A stretch of 54,305 nt of DNA from Acanthaster planci (taxonomy: Eukaryota > Echinodermata > Asteroidea > Valvatida > Acanthasteridae): contig NW_019091648.1 in NCBI RefSeq assembly GCF_001949145.1, positions 221,513-275,817 of the forward strand, in the 5' to 3' direction. This document shows, one piece after another, positions 17,913-27,109 of this stretch; positions within the stretch are counted from its first letter, which is position 1; every line of letters begins with the position of its first letter. Under the pieces are notes generated by a model. That model saw only the letters and a program-made list of their open reading frames with translations, made no database searches and was not told the DNA's origin. Both the position numbers and the translations under genes were made by a program.

Positions 17913-20023
17913 TCAAGACTGGATTCCCTGTGTGGGGGTGTTACGCATGTCCAGTAATGCAAGGTAGACGTATGTCTTTGAATTGGGTCGAGTTCTTCAT
18001 CACACGTTTGGCTACCTTCACTGCTGCATCAGCCTTTCCACTGGCTTGACTGTGTCTTGGGGAGCAAGTGTAGTGGTCAAATCCCCACTTTCTGGCGAAA
18101 TTCTTGTGAACTATATTAATTGTGGTCCATTGTCGCTTACAACGGTGATTGGTATTCCATAACTGGCAAAATGACTTTTTAGTTTTGTGGTGACGGTTTT
18201 GCCACTGAGGTCATACAGACGGTCCACTTCCCAGAGATTGGATAGGTAGTCAGCCGTCATGAGGTTCCAGTTCAAATATGTCAGTTTCGACTTCTTCCCA
18301 GGGGCGATCTGGGAGGTCATGTGGCATCAATGTGTCTTTCTGATTGTTTCGCTCATATGTTCTGCAGGTTGTACATTTGGAGATGAATTGCTTGATGTCA
18401 TGGTTCATGCTAGGCCAATAGATACTCTCTCGTGCACGTCTGAGTGTGGCTTCAATGCCTAGATGTGAGGTATGGAGTGTTTCCTTCATCTCTTTCCGCA
18501 AGGTGATTGGGATAACTATTCGTTCTCCACTGAAGATGAAACCGTCCTTTACACTCATTTCATCTCTCAAGTGGAAGTATGGTTGTGATGCCTCTGGGGT
18601 GTCTGATTTGTGTTCTGGTCAACCCGTCTAAAAAGTCATCTTAACGTTATGCAGCACCTGGTCATCTTCTATGTGCTCCTGGATGTTTTTGATTTTGTCT
18701 GCGCTCATGCTGAGGGTATCAAGTAGGTTGACTTCTTCGAATTCTGATGACCCTTGTGTGTTGGGAAGATACGCCCTCGATAGCATGCCTGCTATGTGCA
18801 TCTCTCGGCCCTTTTTCCACTTGATCTCAATGTCGTAATGCAACATTCGCATCATCATGCCTTGTAGGCGTCTGGGTGCTCGGTGGAGTGGTTTCTTAAC
18901 TATGGCTTCCAGTGGTTTATGGTCACTCTCCACTATGACTCTCTGTTGGTGGAAACGTTTTAGTGCAAATACCACAGCGAGAGCTTCCTTCTCTATCTGG
19001 GCATATCGTTGTTCTGTGGGTGTCAAAGCTCTACTTGCATATGACAGTGGTTGGCCATCCTGTAGGAGTGTCGCTCCTAGGCCTTTCTTGCTTGTACCGC
19101 ACTTTATAGTCAGGAGCTTGTTGGGCGAGTAGTATGTCAGGATTGGGGCTGTTGTGAGTAGTCCCTTGACTTAGGCCATTGCCTCTTCCTGTTCTGTCGT
19201 CCAGAGTCAATCTTCTCAATTGTACAAAAGCGTCTGACAACATTGGAAGAAACCTTGCAAGGTAGTTGACACTGCCTTGTAGGCGCTGAATCTCGGTCGG
19301 GTTGGTGGGGGTGGGCATTTCAAGAATGGCTTGCACCTTCCTTGGGTCAGGTTTCAACCCATGATCTGTGACCACATGTCCCAAGAAAGTGATGTTGTCT
19401 GTCTTCAGGACTGACTTTTTGTGTTTAAGCCTTCTTCCTTTCTCTCTGCATCTCTGTAGGAGGGCTTTCAATCTTTCATCGTGATTTTCCTCAGCCTCTT
19501 GTTTGGTGTCGCCCACTCCAAACACAATGATGTCATCAGCAACACACTCAATTCCATCTAGTCCTTGTAGGGACTCTTGCAGCTTCTTTTGGAAGATTTC
19601 CGCACTCACTTTGAGACCGAATGGTAGTCTCTTCCATCGGAATCTTCCGAATGGGATGTTCATTGTTGTGAGCAGGCTACTCTCCTCGCTCAACTCGCAG
19701 TGTCAGTACCCAGAATTCAGGTCAAACTTGGAAAATACCTTCGCTTTGGACAGGGCGGGTAGGATATCTTCCATTACTGGAAGTCTGTGTATTCCTCTCT
19801 GAAGTACCTTGTTCAGAGGTCTTGGGTCTGGCCCAATCGTGTGCAGGAATACTGCTCTTTGATATTGTTTGTCCTTATGCAGTTCTGTGATCACTGCATA
19901 GTTCTCGTACTTTTGCTTGAATGTCTTCCATTCCTCCACCCGATCGTCTTTCAGCTTCAGTGGAGGAGGGGGGTCACAGAAAAGGGGGGTGTCGCTGTGC
20001 CATTCTGCTTTATAATGGGACAC
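17913..20023 (-). pseudogene. pol: Gypsy gag-RT-RNase H-integrase polyprotein, broken
   Basis: From 20023 a gag-type segment (LKLKDDRVEEWKTFKQKYEN) runs in frame into RT sequence (PRPLNKVLQRGIHRLPVMED, VFSKFDLNSGY) at about 19828. RT continues at 19693-19031 with RWKRLPFGLKVSAEIFQ, a VADD active site (usually YVDD) and NITFLGHVVTDHGL. RNase H is at 19026-18628 (QRYAQIEKEALAVVFALKRF, ESDHKPLEAI). Integrase follows: zinc-binding H..H..CTTC around 18400, then part of the catalytic core with VVSDNGPQL. It ends after NTPTQGIQS at a TGA at 17913-17915, 70 bp before the polypurine tract, so the integrase C-terminal third is deleted. Several frameshifts occur. No protease was found. Confidence 0.88.
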
Positions 20024-20040
20024 ACCTTACACTACCAGTA

Positions 20041-21336
20041 GTAAATGCGCCTGCGTGGATTTATCACTTAAACTGGTACATTATACACATCCGTATATGT
20101 GTATGTGGCACTGCTTTCAATGTATATGTCCCATCTTGGGCACCATACGCAATAGTTCTAACATAGACTGCAACTGGTCAAATTCTTGCTGTACATACAC
20201 TGTACTTACATCATACTGATGGTGCAAGGCCAACATGTGAGTCAAACCCTCGAAATTCCAGGCATACATGTACGTTAGTCTTACATGTCAAATTTACAAA
20301 TGCATGGACAAATGTTAGGGATAAACAAATTATTTCCAACAATTCACCCAGGTCTATGTGTACAATAACAAGTTGGCACTTCGTTTTTCACGTTTAACTG
20401 ACACTTTTTAGCGCCAATCACAATTCTGGATATCAATGCTGAATTTTCCATGTGGAACCACCGGTATATGTACGGGCAATACAAGAACAAAGGTTATTTT
20501 CTGCTAGCAAATACACAACAATGTCTTTCAGTGTCTTTCAGATTACCAGTCCTGTCTCCTGCTAGAGTTCACTTGGTCGTCACTTGAAGAACTGATGGTA
20601 GCTTTGTTCTGATAAACACAATGACACACTTTAGTACCAAAAATCCATCCAGGGATTACTGATGACTGCTGGGACCAGAGGTAACAAGTGCAGTTTTCTT
20701 AGGTTACATGGTCTTATGTGTGATTCCACTTACCGTTTTCTCGAGTCTTGACAAGACTGTCCTGCCATGGACAGGTACATGTAGGCTCAGTTCAGTAAAC
20801 TCTCCAGACGATTTAGTTTTGTGTGTACTGGCTCAGTGTCGTCTGTCCCCAGAAGGTACTGAGGTGTACGTCATGAATATCCGTTCTGCAGTTCTTGCTC
20901 CAGCTCCGGTTTACACTTCGGCAACAGGATTACTGCTGCCCAGAAATCGTCAAGGACCGGCTCCGGATTCTCTCAGGATCGCTCCTATACGAAAGCTATC
21001 AGTATCATCAGGTGAAGCCAGACTGTTCAGATAGGACGACGACGGTAACGACGACGATCAGCCCAACGTACGGAACAACACGCACTGGGTGAGCGAACGA
21101 TGGGTGCTGTCTCTGCACGCTGTCTTGTGTGTGGTAGCGGACGTGACGTACGTTCAGACGTAGACACGCGGCCCATCATTCACTGTACATTCACTGTACA
21201 GACCACAGTACACGTACACGGCCACACTGGTATCCTCCGTTTTCGCCCGTCTAGTCTGGACGGATGTCAGTAATTTTCAAGCTTTATTGAAGGCGATAAT
21301 CACCGATCTAGCGATCATCAGAGTCCACGAAGACTA
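20041..21336. other. Unexplained leader region inside the Gypsy element
   Basis: About 1.3 kb separates the gag fragment from the 5' LTR. It contains no gag-like frame. The part from about 20830 to 21350 is rich in CpG (for example GACGACGACGGTAACGACGA) and differs from the AT-rich neighbourhood. It may be untranslated leader, a nested insertion or captured host DNA. Confidence 0.45.
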
Positions 21337-21354
21337 CTGTTACCGCTGCCACCA
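21337..21354 (-). promoter_or_regulatory. Putative primer-binding site
   Basis: Directly after the 5' LTR the coding strand reads TGGTGGCAGCGGTAACAG. A start with TGG, complementary to a tRNA CCA end, is the expected sign of a primer-binding site. I could not assign the tRNA. Confidence 0.55.
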
Positions 21355-21498
21355 TGTTTCAAGATGGACTCTTCAATAACAGGCCTAGAATACGAGTTGA
21401 ATAACAAGCCTTGTGAACACCTTTCTTCATGGAACAATCTAGAATACTCAACACTTTATTGAGGTCAAACAATGAATATTCCTTTGGATATTGATACA
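21355..21498 (-). repeat. 5' LTR of the Gypsy element (144 bp)
   Basis: Partner of 17680-17830. Together they fix the element's ends. The differences (several substitutions and short indels) show an insertion that is not recent. Confidence 0.88.
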
Positions 21499-22009
21499 TA
21501 CAAGGAGCACTCTATTAGCTGTGTTTACTGAATACTGTGGCGAGTGATTTCAAATGTCGAATGACTACTAGAATGGAGTCAACAAGAACCTGATAATTAT
21601 ATATGGTTTAATCAAGCTAGAGCCTTGTATATAAATCTCAAGAGAGGGCGGTCTTTGCAGTGTTAAATTTACGAACGAGCAGCCATAAGGCCCACAGACC
21701 AATACGTTTGAACACACACACGTTATCACGTTATATCGGATCAATGCATTGGCTAGTCTACCGGGGCACGGTGTCGGTGAGTTGAAAACTAGCGGTCCCA
21801 GACTCACACGGCACACTGCATGAATATCACACTATTACGATAAGCGCTTACTGCATGTGTTAAAAACCCACTTCTTTCGGCAAATGCTTTCCAGCAGGTG
21901 CTTCCCAGCAGTGCTTAAGCTTCGAAGTTAGGCTCGTGCTTCTCAGCAGCGAATTGCCTTTCTGGCAGTTGTCTTGTTTTAATGCGCCAATAACTCTACG
22001 TTTATTTAT
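21499..22009. other. Non-coding stretch, no gene seen
   Basis: Mixed sequence between the Gypsy 5' LTR and the SINE. A minus-strand frame at 21816-21568 has no recognisable product. Its right end may include the tail of the adjacent SINE. Confidence 0.4.
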
Positions 22010-22240
22010 ACCTTTTATTAATCAGTATCACATAACAGACTTAGAAAGAAGGTCCAGTTTTAGAGGCAGGAGGAAACCGGAGTACATGTACCGGGAGAAA
22101 ACCTGCGAGAGCGAGTATGGACTGGAAACCAAATGTACTTAAACCTGGGCCAAGCCGGGACTCGAACCCAAGCCTTATTGGGACAGAGCGAGGAAAGAAC
22201 TGCTACGCTAACCCGCTTCTCTTAGTTCGTGCTAGCTGCA
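22010..22240 (-). mobile_element. tRNA-derived SINE
   Basis: On the minus strand TAGCGTAGCAGT (22211-22200) fits the RNA polymerase III A box, and GGTTCGAGTCC (22168-22158) is a textbook B box, with tRNA-like spacing. Downstream, the block GGTTTTCTCCCGGTACATGT followed by CTCCGGTTTCCTCCTGCC (22102-22067) resembles a conserved body domain I recall from several deuterostome and cnidarian SINE families (V-SINE or Nin-type). That recollection needs a search. The 3' end is uncertain. Transcription would be by Pol III in the minus direction. Confidence 0.7.
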
Positions 22241-22689
22241 AGCTAGCTTCCGGGAACACCTCGCGCGCCCTCTACGTTAGCCCGCGAGTACTCAAATGTT
22301 CTTCTGACGCGTTACATATCCTCCTGACAGGCCTGTATGTCCCCATACAGATCAGCCGACATTTAACCAAAACGACGCGACAGTTATCTAGATCATGGCG
22401 TATCTAACATGTTTATTAGTAGTTCCCGGATTGAGTGCCAGAATTACCGGGGTGAGTCCCCTACTCTTGCAAAAAGTGTTCTGGGATCTTTTAAGTGCAT
22501 TACCCAACACACTGGACCAACGGCTTTACATCCCTCCCAAAAGACGGGGCGACTTAAGCTCCTTGCCCAGGAGCGTAAAACACCTACGAACAATTTTTTT
22601 TACATAGAAACCTTTATTTCTCATAACAACTATCAATTAGTGATACAAATTATACCCCAGGCCGCAACATCAATAACAAGGATCTGATT
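22241..22689. repeat. Probable dispersed repeat, no gene
   Basis: The stretch around 22430-22590 (GAATTACCGGGGTGAGTCCC, TTTACATCCCTCCCAAAAGA) has the look of a dispersed repeat common in marine metazoan genomes. This is recollection only. AAGCTAGC-type short inverted repeats occur near 22225-22250. No coding frame is convincing. Confidence 0.4.
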
Positions 22690-23710
22690 TGGGTTTAGTT
22701 AAACCACGTTACCACGTAGGGCGAAATCCAATCAATCAAATACACCAGTGTGTTGAGAAGCTGGGTGGGATTGTAACTGCCGAGAACACTCTTCTGCCAC
22801 AATGACTCTTCCTCCTCGACCGTAATCTCCTCCGCTTGTTTGCGACGTATTCCCAAACCTGCCTTCGCTCGCTCTTTCATAAGTCCGTCAAAAGTATTTT
22901 TCAGCTGTAGGAAATCTGGATCCGACAAGAGCTTGTAGCTTTTGCAATCAACTCAAAATAAAGCTAAACGCATATCACCAGCTCATGAAGTGTCACCCCT
23001 GGGTAGTCTTCACCGTTCTTCCTTTTCACCTCACATATGAATCTAGAAATTAAGTTCATCTTTTGTCATGTTATCCAAATCCACTTTAATGGGGCTGATA
23101 TTCAGTGATGCATCACAGACAGATTTCATGTTGCAAAAACATCTGCCAATCACGAAACAAACCAACGGCCCACTGGAATTTCCGTTCCGTATTCTCAGCA
23201 AATCTGTAAATGGAAAATATTAACATTTAAGACGTTACACACTTTACAGCAGATTCTCACTTTTCTTAACCCTTTGTTTAGTCTTCTTAGACACAAAAAA
23301 ATATCTTAAAAAGCTCGTAAGTTTGCCGAGAATTAGGAATCTTGAGAAAAAGCCTTTATTGAAAGTACTTTTTGCTTATCACAATAAATAAATAAACAGC
23401 TAACGTGTACCTTCTTCTGCCAGTGCCCACCATTTTCGAGTCTGCTTTTGAACCCACATATCATTTGTAAATCCCTGCAACGTCTGCAAGGGTAGCACAT
23501 TCCAGTTTTTCATCTGCTTCACCGATCAGGGTTGCTGCCAATAGCTCGTCATTAGAAATGTCGGACACTTGGTTCATATTTTTTGGGGGGCTTGGATAGG
23601 ATGTCCTCTATATTCAATGTGGCATCTGACACGCTGGCAGAATCTTCAGTGTCCGAGCGAAATGTGTTTTGCGTTAGGGAAACACTGCAATCACTGTCAG
23701 AACTAGCCAT
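22690..23710 (-). pseudogene. Crypton/KIAA1958-like recombinase-derived gene, copy 1
   Basis: Exon 1 probably starts at 23710 (MASSDSDCSVSLTQNTFRSD, Ser/Thr/Asp-rich, with LNIEDILSKPPKKYEP) and ends before GTACACG at 23410. A 207-bp intron-like gap ends in TTTACAG at 23204. Exon 2 opens FAENTERKFQWAVGLFRDWQ and, across frameshifts, carries MTKDELNF, FICEVKRKNGEDYPGVTLHE, SDPDFLQLKNTFDGLMKERA and TVEEEESLWQKSVLGSYNP. This block fits the DUF3504/KIAA1958-ZMYM region, which is related to Crypton tyrosine recombinases, by recollection of that family. Sense ends near 22700 before the catalytic C-terminal half, so it is truncated. Copy 2 is at 27181-27700 on the other strand. Confidence 0.6.
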
Positions 23711-23975
23711 GTTTCCACCTTAGTGTTCAGAACAAAACTGGCATAGGTGCCATTTGAATCAACCTATTTTATGTCTCAGATTGTAGCTAAAGCGTAAAAA
23801 CGCCATAGAACAAAAACAATGTAGCTTACGTAACTATACCAGCACAGTTTCCTTGATATCGCTTGAAGATTGTATTGTCCACATTTGGTTACGGCGTTGT
23901 TTTTTTTTCCAATTATACAAAATACGACATTCGTGTAAACAGTCACGACGAGTTTTCAGAGGGTGTTAAGTAGGT
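23711..23975. other. Upstream region of copy 1, no gene
   Basis: AT-rich sequence with a poly-T run near 23900. Nothing identifiable. It may include the promoter of the Crypton-like gene on the minus strand. Confidence 0.35.
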
Positions 23976-24069
23976 TAATACACTCGGTAGCACGCCGTTC
24001 GGGGTGAGAATGCCCTCGGGCTTCGCCCCTGGGACATTCTCACCCACGAACGGCGCGCCTCGTGTATTA
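23976..24069. repeat. Hairpin (foldback) element interrupting Gypsy RNase H
   Basis: Left arm TAATACACTCGGTAGCACGC followed by CGTTCGGGGTGAGAATG; right arm (24035-24069) is its near-exact reverse complement (CATTCTCACCCACGAACGGC then GCGCCTCGTGTATTA). Arms are about 35-37 bp with a loop of about 22 bp. The RNase H sequence of the neighbouring Gypsy fragment (VRTDHS) stops exactly at the right edge. A related block with GTGGGTGAGAATGGGCCC occurs near 27025, so this is a family rather than a single hairpin. Confidence 0.7.
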
Positions 24070-24296
24070 TCCTTTACCAGAATGGTCTGTTCTCACGGTT
24101 ACTTTAAGCCCATACAGATAATAGCGGAATTATTTCAGGTAGACCACGACCGCCAGCAATTCTCGCTTGGTCTCACAGTATTTTTCTCGGCCTTGTTGAG
24201 CTTCCCACTGGCGAAAGCAACGACCTTTTCTACCACATCTTGGACCTGAGACAGCACGCCCCCTACTCCTTCAGAACTTGCATCGGTGTCTAGTAT

Positions 24297-24723
24297 GGGG
24301 TGAGGCTTTAAGCCAGGCACTCCGTGCATGACGTCACTATCTAAAACTCTTGCATGCATAGAAAACCCATTTACAGGCGCGGGCATGACGAAAAAAACAT
24401 CTTTTCACTACATCAAAGCACGTGAAAGAACTCTTGTCGGCAAGCTGCCACAATAGTCTAGTAGATAACAAGTTGGACCATAGATTTTACTGTTCTGAGT
24501 TCGATTCCCTTTGAAACTGTTTTTTTCCCATACTGTTTTTCTTCGCCAAATATTTTTTTCAAGTGAAGGAAAAACGGTGCAGAGTAAGTGTGTGACCCAA
24601 GAATCTCAAAAGTGTCTGTAAAAACCACGATTAGTTGCAGTTGGGTATCAGTACATGGGCATTAGATTGGAGCCAGGCAGGTGGTGACGTCATGCACAGA
24701 CTTCCTGGCTTATAGCCTCACCC
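24297..24723. mobile_element. MITE inserted in Gypsy pol, ~9-bp target duplication
   Basis: Inverted ends: GGGTGAGGCTTTAAGCCAGG on the left, and GGGTGAGGCTATAAGCCAGG read inward from the right, followed on both sides by TGCATGACGTCAC. The flanks GTCTAGTAT (24288-24296) and GTTTAATAT (24724-24732) agree in seven of nine bases. Removing the unit with one flank restores the RNase H reading frame exactly, which proves insertion. A 9-bp duplication points to the Mutator (MULE) superfamily. An 8-bp reading (hAT) cannot be fully excluded because of the mismatches. The inside carries a tRNA-like Pol III promoter region. Confidence 0.82.
24441..24527 (+). other. tRNA-like Pol III promoter region inside the MITE
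   Basis: ATAGTCTAGTAGATAACAAG resembles an A box within a D-arm. AGTTCGATTCCC 40 bp later fits a B box. A run of seven Ts (24520-24526) follows and would end Pol III transcription. Acceptor and T stems no longer pair, so it is not a working tRNA gene. It is either a decayed tRNA-derived SINE head or a tRNA relic taken up by the MITE. Confidence 0.5.
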
Positions 24724-25424
24724 GTTTAATATGTACTCGCCCTCTGGCGACGGGTAAGCGAGAACTGGGGAAGTAACCAATTCCTCCTTTAATCGAATGA
24801 GTGCCTCCAGACAGGCATAAGTCCATATGAAGTCTCTAGATTTTGACGTTAATGCATGTAGCAGGCTAGCGATGGTTGCAAAGTCCTGGATGAACCTCCG
24901 ATAATACGAGGCTCGGCCAAGGAAGCTTCTTTAGCTCCCTTACGCACTTAGGGACTGGCCAGTCAGCTACTGCCCTGACTTTGGCGGGATGTGTGGCCAC
25001 TCCTTCCTCCGACACGATATGGCCGAGGTAGGTCACGGATTTCTGAAAAAGGCTGCTTTTGCTTGGCTCGAGTTTTAGGCCAGCACCCCGCAAACATTGG
25101 AACACTTTGCATAAGCGTTCTAGCTCATCATTCACTGTCTTGCCGAAAACGATGACATCATCTAAGTAAACCAGTAAAATGTCCAACTAGTGTCCGGCCC
25201 AGAGCTTCTCCATCAAACGTTCAAAGGTTGCAGGTGCGTTTGCCAAGCCAAATGGCATGACTTTCCATTTATACAGTCCATTACGTACAACGAGTGTAGA
25301 TTTTTGTTGTGTTTATTCATCTAAGGGTACCTGCCAGTAGCTGGATGCAAGATCCAGTGTCGAGAACCAGCGAGCGCCCTCAAGAGCGTCGAGTGTGTCG
25401 TCATTTTTCATTCAGAGCGAATAA

Positions 25425-26634
25425 GGTCTCTGGTAGAACGCCTTTATTTTGGAGGGCATGTTTGGCTTTTAGACCCAAAGGGCTAGGGTGTGCATCCTTT
25501 ACAGGCTCAGTGAAGGAACATTTTAACCATTTTGCTTTCATTAGAATAGTGCATTGGCGTAGGTACAGAGTAGCTAGGTGAGCCAGCGTCATAGTGTGCA
25601 TTCCCTTGGTATTATTTTGCATCGAATTCGTTGTTTGGTCTATGGCAGGTGCTTTTCTGAGTCACAGTCACTATAGGAGGTTGCATAATCCTTTGTCCCT
25701 TGCTTTGACCATGGGTTGTGGCTCTATGCTTCGACCAAGGAATGAGGAACATGTAGGGCAAAAAGTCATTGCGTTGTTTAATTAATCCGTGCCGTGCATA
25801 TGCCTTGCATTCTTATCTGTGTTTCCTGATCAACTATGGCTTGCGGTTAGACTCAAATGCGCATGCATTATCCATCAAATTCATCAGTTTGCTTGGGCCA
25901 TTCAGACTTCAGTGACAATGTTGCACCAGGGTTTAATTGCCGTACACGCCATTTTATGATGATCGGTTTGGGGCCCATTGGAGTAGGAAGACTTTCGTGT
26001 ACACCTGTTATGTTGGAAAGCCTCAGTGCAATACTGTTGTGAAGATGGTCACCGGTTCGTTACACTTGCAAAGTCTTCTGAAAACACTGACACACATGTG
26101 GATAAGCGATTTATGGTGTCATGGCTGAACAATAATACATGTAATGGTGAATATAGGAAAAATTGGAATTACTAATAGATAGACAGGCCCAAAAGTGCAA
26201 GGGTATTTTCAAGAGATAACTGGCCCGAGCGTTGTTGGTAGACAGCCTTTAAGTGCTTAATGGTGTTTTGCACAGCACAGCGCAGCCGCCTCTAAGAAAT
26301 ACAAAGGATTCGATTAGCTTTAGTCACAAATGCTCCGGCCAATTTTAGTATATTTTGACGAGGAAGCTATGATAATGGGGGTATCATAAGGTAGCTCACA
26401 GTGAGCACTTATTTTTCAACTAAATGAGGTCAGGAGAAATTTAGAAGACAGTTGTGGGCAATGGGCCCCTCGAAATTCAAAGAAGGATGACTCGATCCAG
26501 GTAGGTTGGGCTATTTGCGGCGCCAACCCAATTTACAAAGTTTCAGTATTGACCTGGCAGTTACAAGGAGCTTTGCAAATTCTAATGATAGTCCCATGAA
26601 ACCTGGTTTTGTTTGCAACATCAAAGCAGTATAT
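25425..26634. other. Non-coding stretch, no gene seen
   Basis: Open frames at 25309-25581, 25594-25785, 25857-26042 and 26506-26748 give no recognisable protein. The Gypsy fragment's upstream RT and protease are absent, so the fragment is 5' truncated here. Confidence 0.4.
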
Positions 26635-26688
26635 ATTTTTGTACTGTACGTGGTAAAGCCATCGCTTTACCACGTACAGTACAAAAAT
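26635..26688. repeat. Perfect 25-bp-arm hairpin
   Basis: ATTTTTGTACTGTACGTGGT continuing to AAAGC (26635-26659), loop CATC, then the exact reverse complement (26664-26688). There are no mismatches in 25 bp. It is followed by a further GTACAGTACAG at 26691. The surroundings are AT-rich and non-coding. It may be a hairpin RNA precursor, a short foldback element or a recent inverted duplication. Confidence 0.85.
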
Positions 26689-26989
26689 CAGTACAGTACA
26701 GATCACAAACGCATATATTTTGAAATAAAATATGGATGTAAACAATAATGGAAAATGTTGAAAATAAGATTATGAAAGAAGTGGAAGAGGAAGAAAACGT
26801 TATTGCAATACTTCTCATGTTAACAGTCGTTGGAAGAGAAGGGGGGATTGAGGCAATATATATTTTTTACAGCGTTGAAGAACATATTTGTTCTTGTGGC
26901 CGCCCATAGAAGAAAGTTTGTATGAGGGACCAGTCGACCAGGTGCAATGGAAAGCAATTAGTGCCCCGATGATCATGGCCGAGGATGGT

Positions 26990-27085
26990 GATGTAAAGGA
27001 TAATGCCCAAGGTACGCGACATTCGTGGGTGAGAATGGGCCCGAGGGCCATTCTCGAGGGTATTATGCCATTACCATTACTGAGG
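26990..27085. repeat. Degenerate relative of the 23976 foldback
   Basis: GCGACATTCGTGGGTGAGAA, then TGGGCCCGAGGGCCATTCTCG and GGGTATTATGCCATTACC. The GTGGGTGAGAATGG core and short inverted arms match the foldback at 23976-24069. A tandem GAGGGTATTATG repeat lies at its right edge. It sits just upstream of the second Crypton-like fragment, as the other copy sits upstream of the first. Confidence 0.5.
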
Positions 27086-27109
27086 GTATTATGCGACTTA
27101 ACGTCCATC

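Larger units (their letters stand above)
17680..21498 (-). mobile_element. Ty3/Gypsy LTR retrotransposon, internally deleted
   Basis: Two similar LTRs (17680-17830 and 21355-21498) enclose minus-strand gag, RT, RNase H and integrase sequence. On the coding strand the LTR begins TGTATCAATATCC and ends CTTGAAACA (TG...CA). A polypurine tract AAAAAAGGAGGA abuts the 3' LTR, and the bases next to the 5' LTR start with TGG, as primer-binding sites do. The 5-bp flanks TACAC (left) and TACAA (right) match in four of five positions, fitting a decayed 5-bp target duplication. At 3.8 kb it is short for a Gypsy element: gag, protease, the N-terminal half of RT and the end of integrase are missing or fused away. 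Frameshifts and stops make it non-functional. Confidence 0.9.
24070..25400 (-). pseudogene. pol: Second Gypsy pol fragment (RT-RNase H), MITE-interrupted
   Basis: From about 25400 leftward: DDTLDALEGARWFSTLDLAS, KVMPFGLANAPATFERLMEK, then LLVYLDDVIVFGKTVNDELE with an intact YLDD active site, and VTYLGHIVSEEGVATHPAKV. After a frameshift come FLGRASYYRRFIQDFATIAS and SPVLAYPSPEGEYIL. The next codons (DTDASSEGVGGVLSQVQD) lie on the far side of a 427-bp MITE. RNase H then ends at YYLYGLKVTVRTDHS, cut by the foldback element. RT sequence is closer to ordinary Gypsy elements than to the 17680-21498 copy (YLDD against VADD), so it is a different family. No LTRs were seen. Confidence 0.85.

Noticed and set aside
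19503-20166. Plus-strand frames over the Gypsy region
   Set aside because: They are antisense to the clear RT and gag sense on the minus strand.
22150-22232. Functional tRNA gene
   Set aside because: The A and B boxes are good, but the acceptor and anticodon stems do not pair convincingly, and a SINE-like body follows directly.
24441-24527. Functional tRNA gene
   Set aside because: T-stem and acceptor stems are mismatched and the unit lies within a MITE. It is called tRNA-like only.
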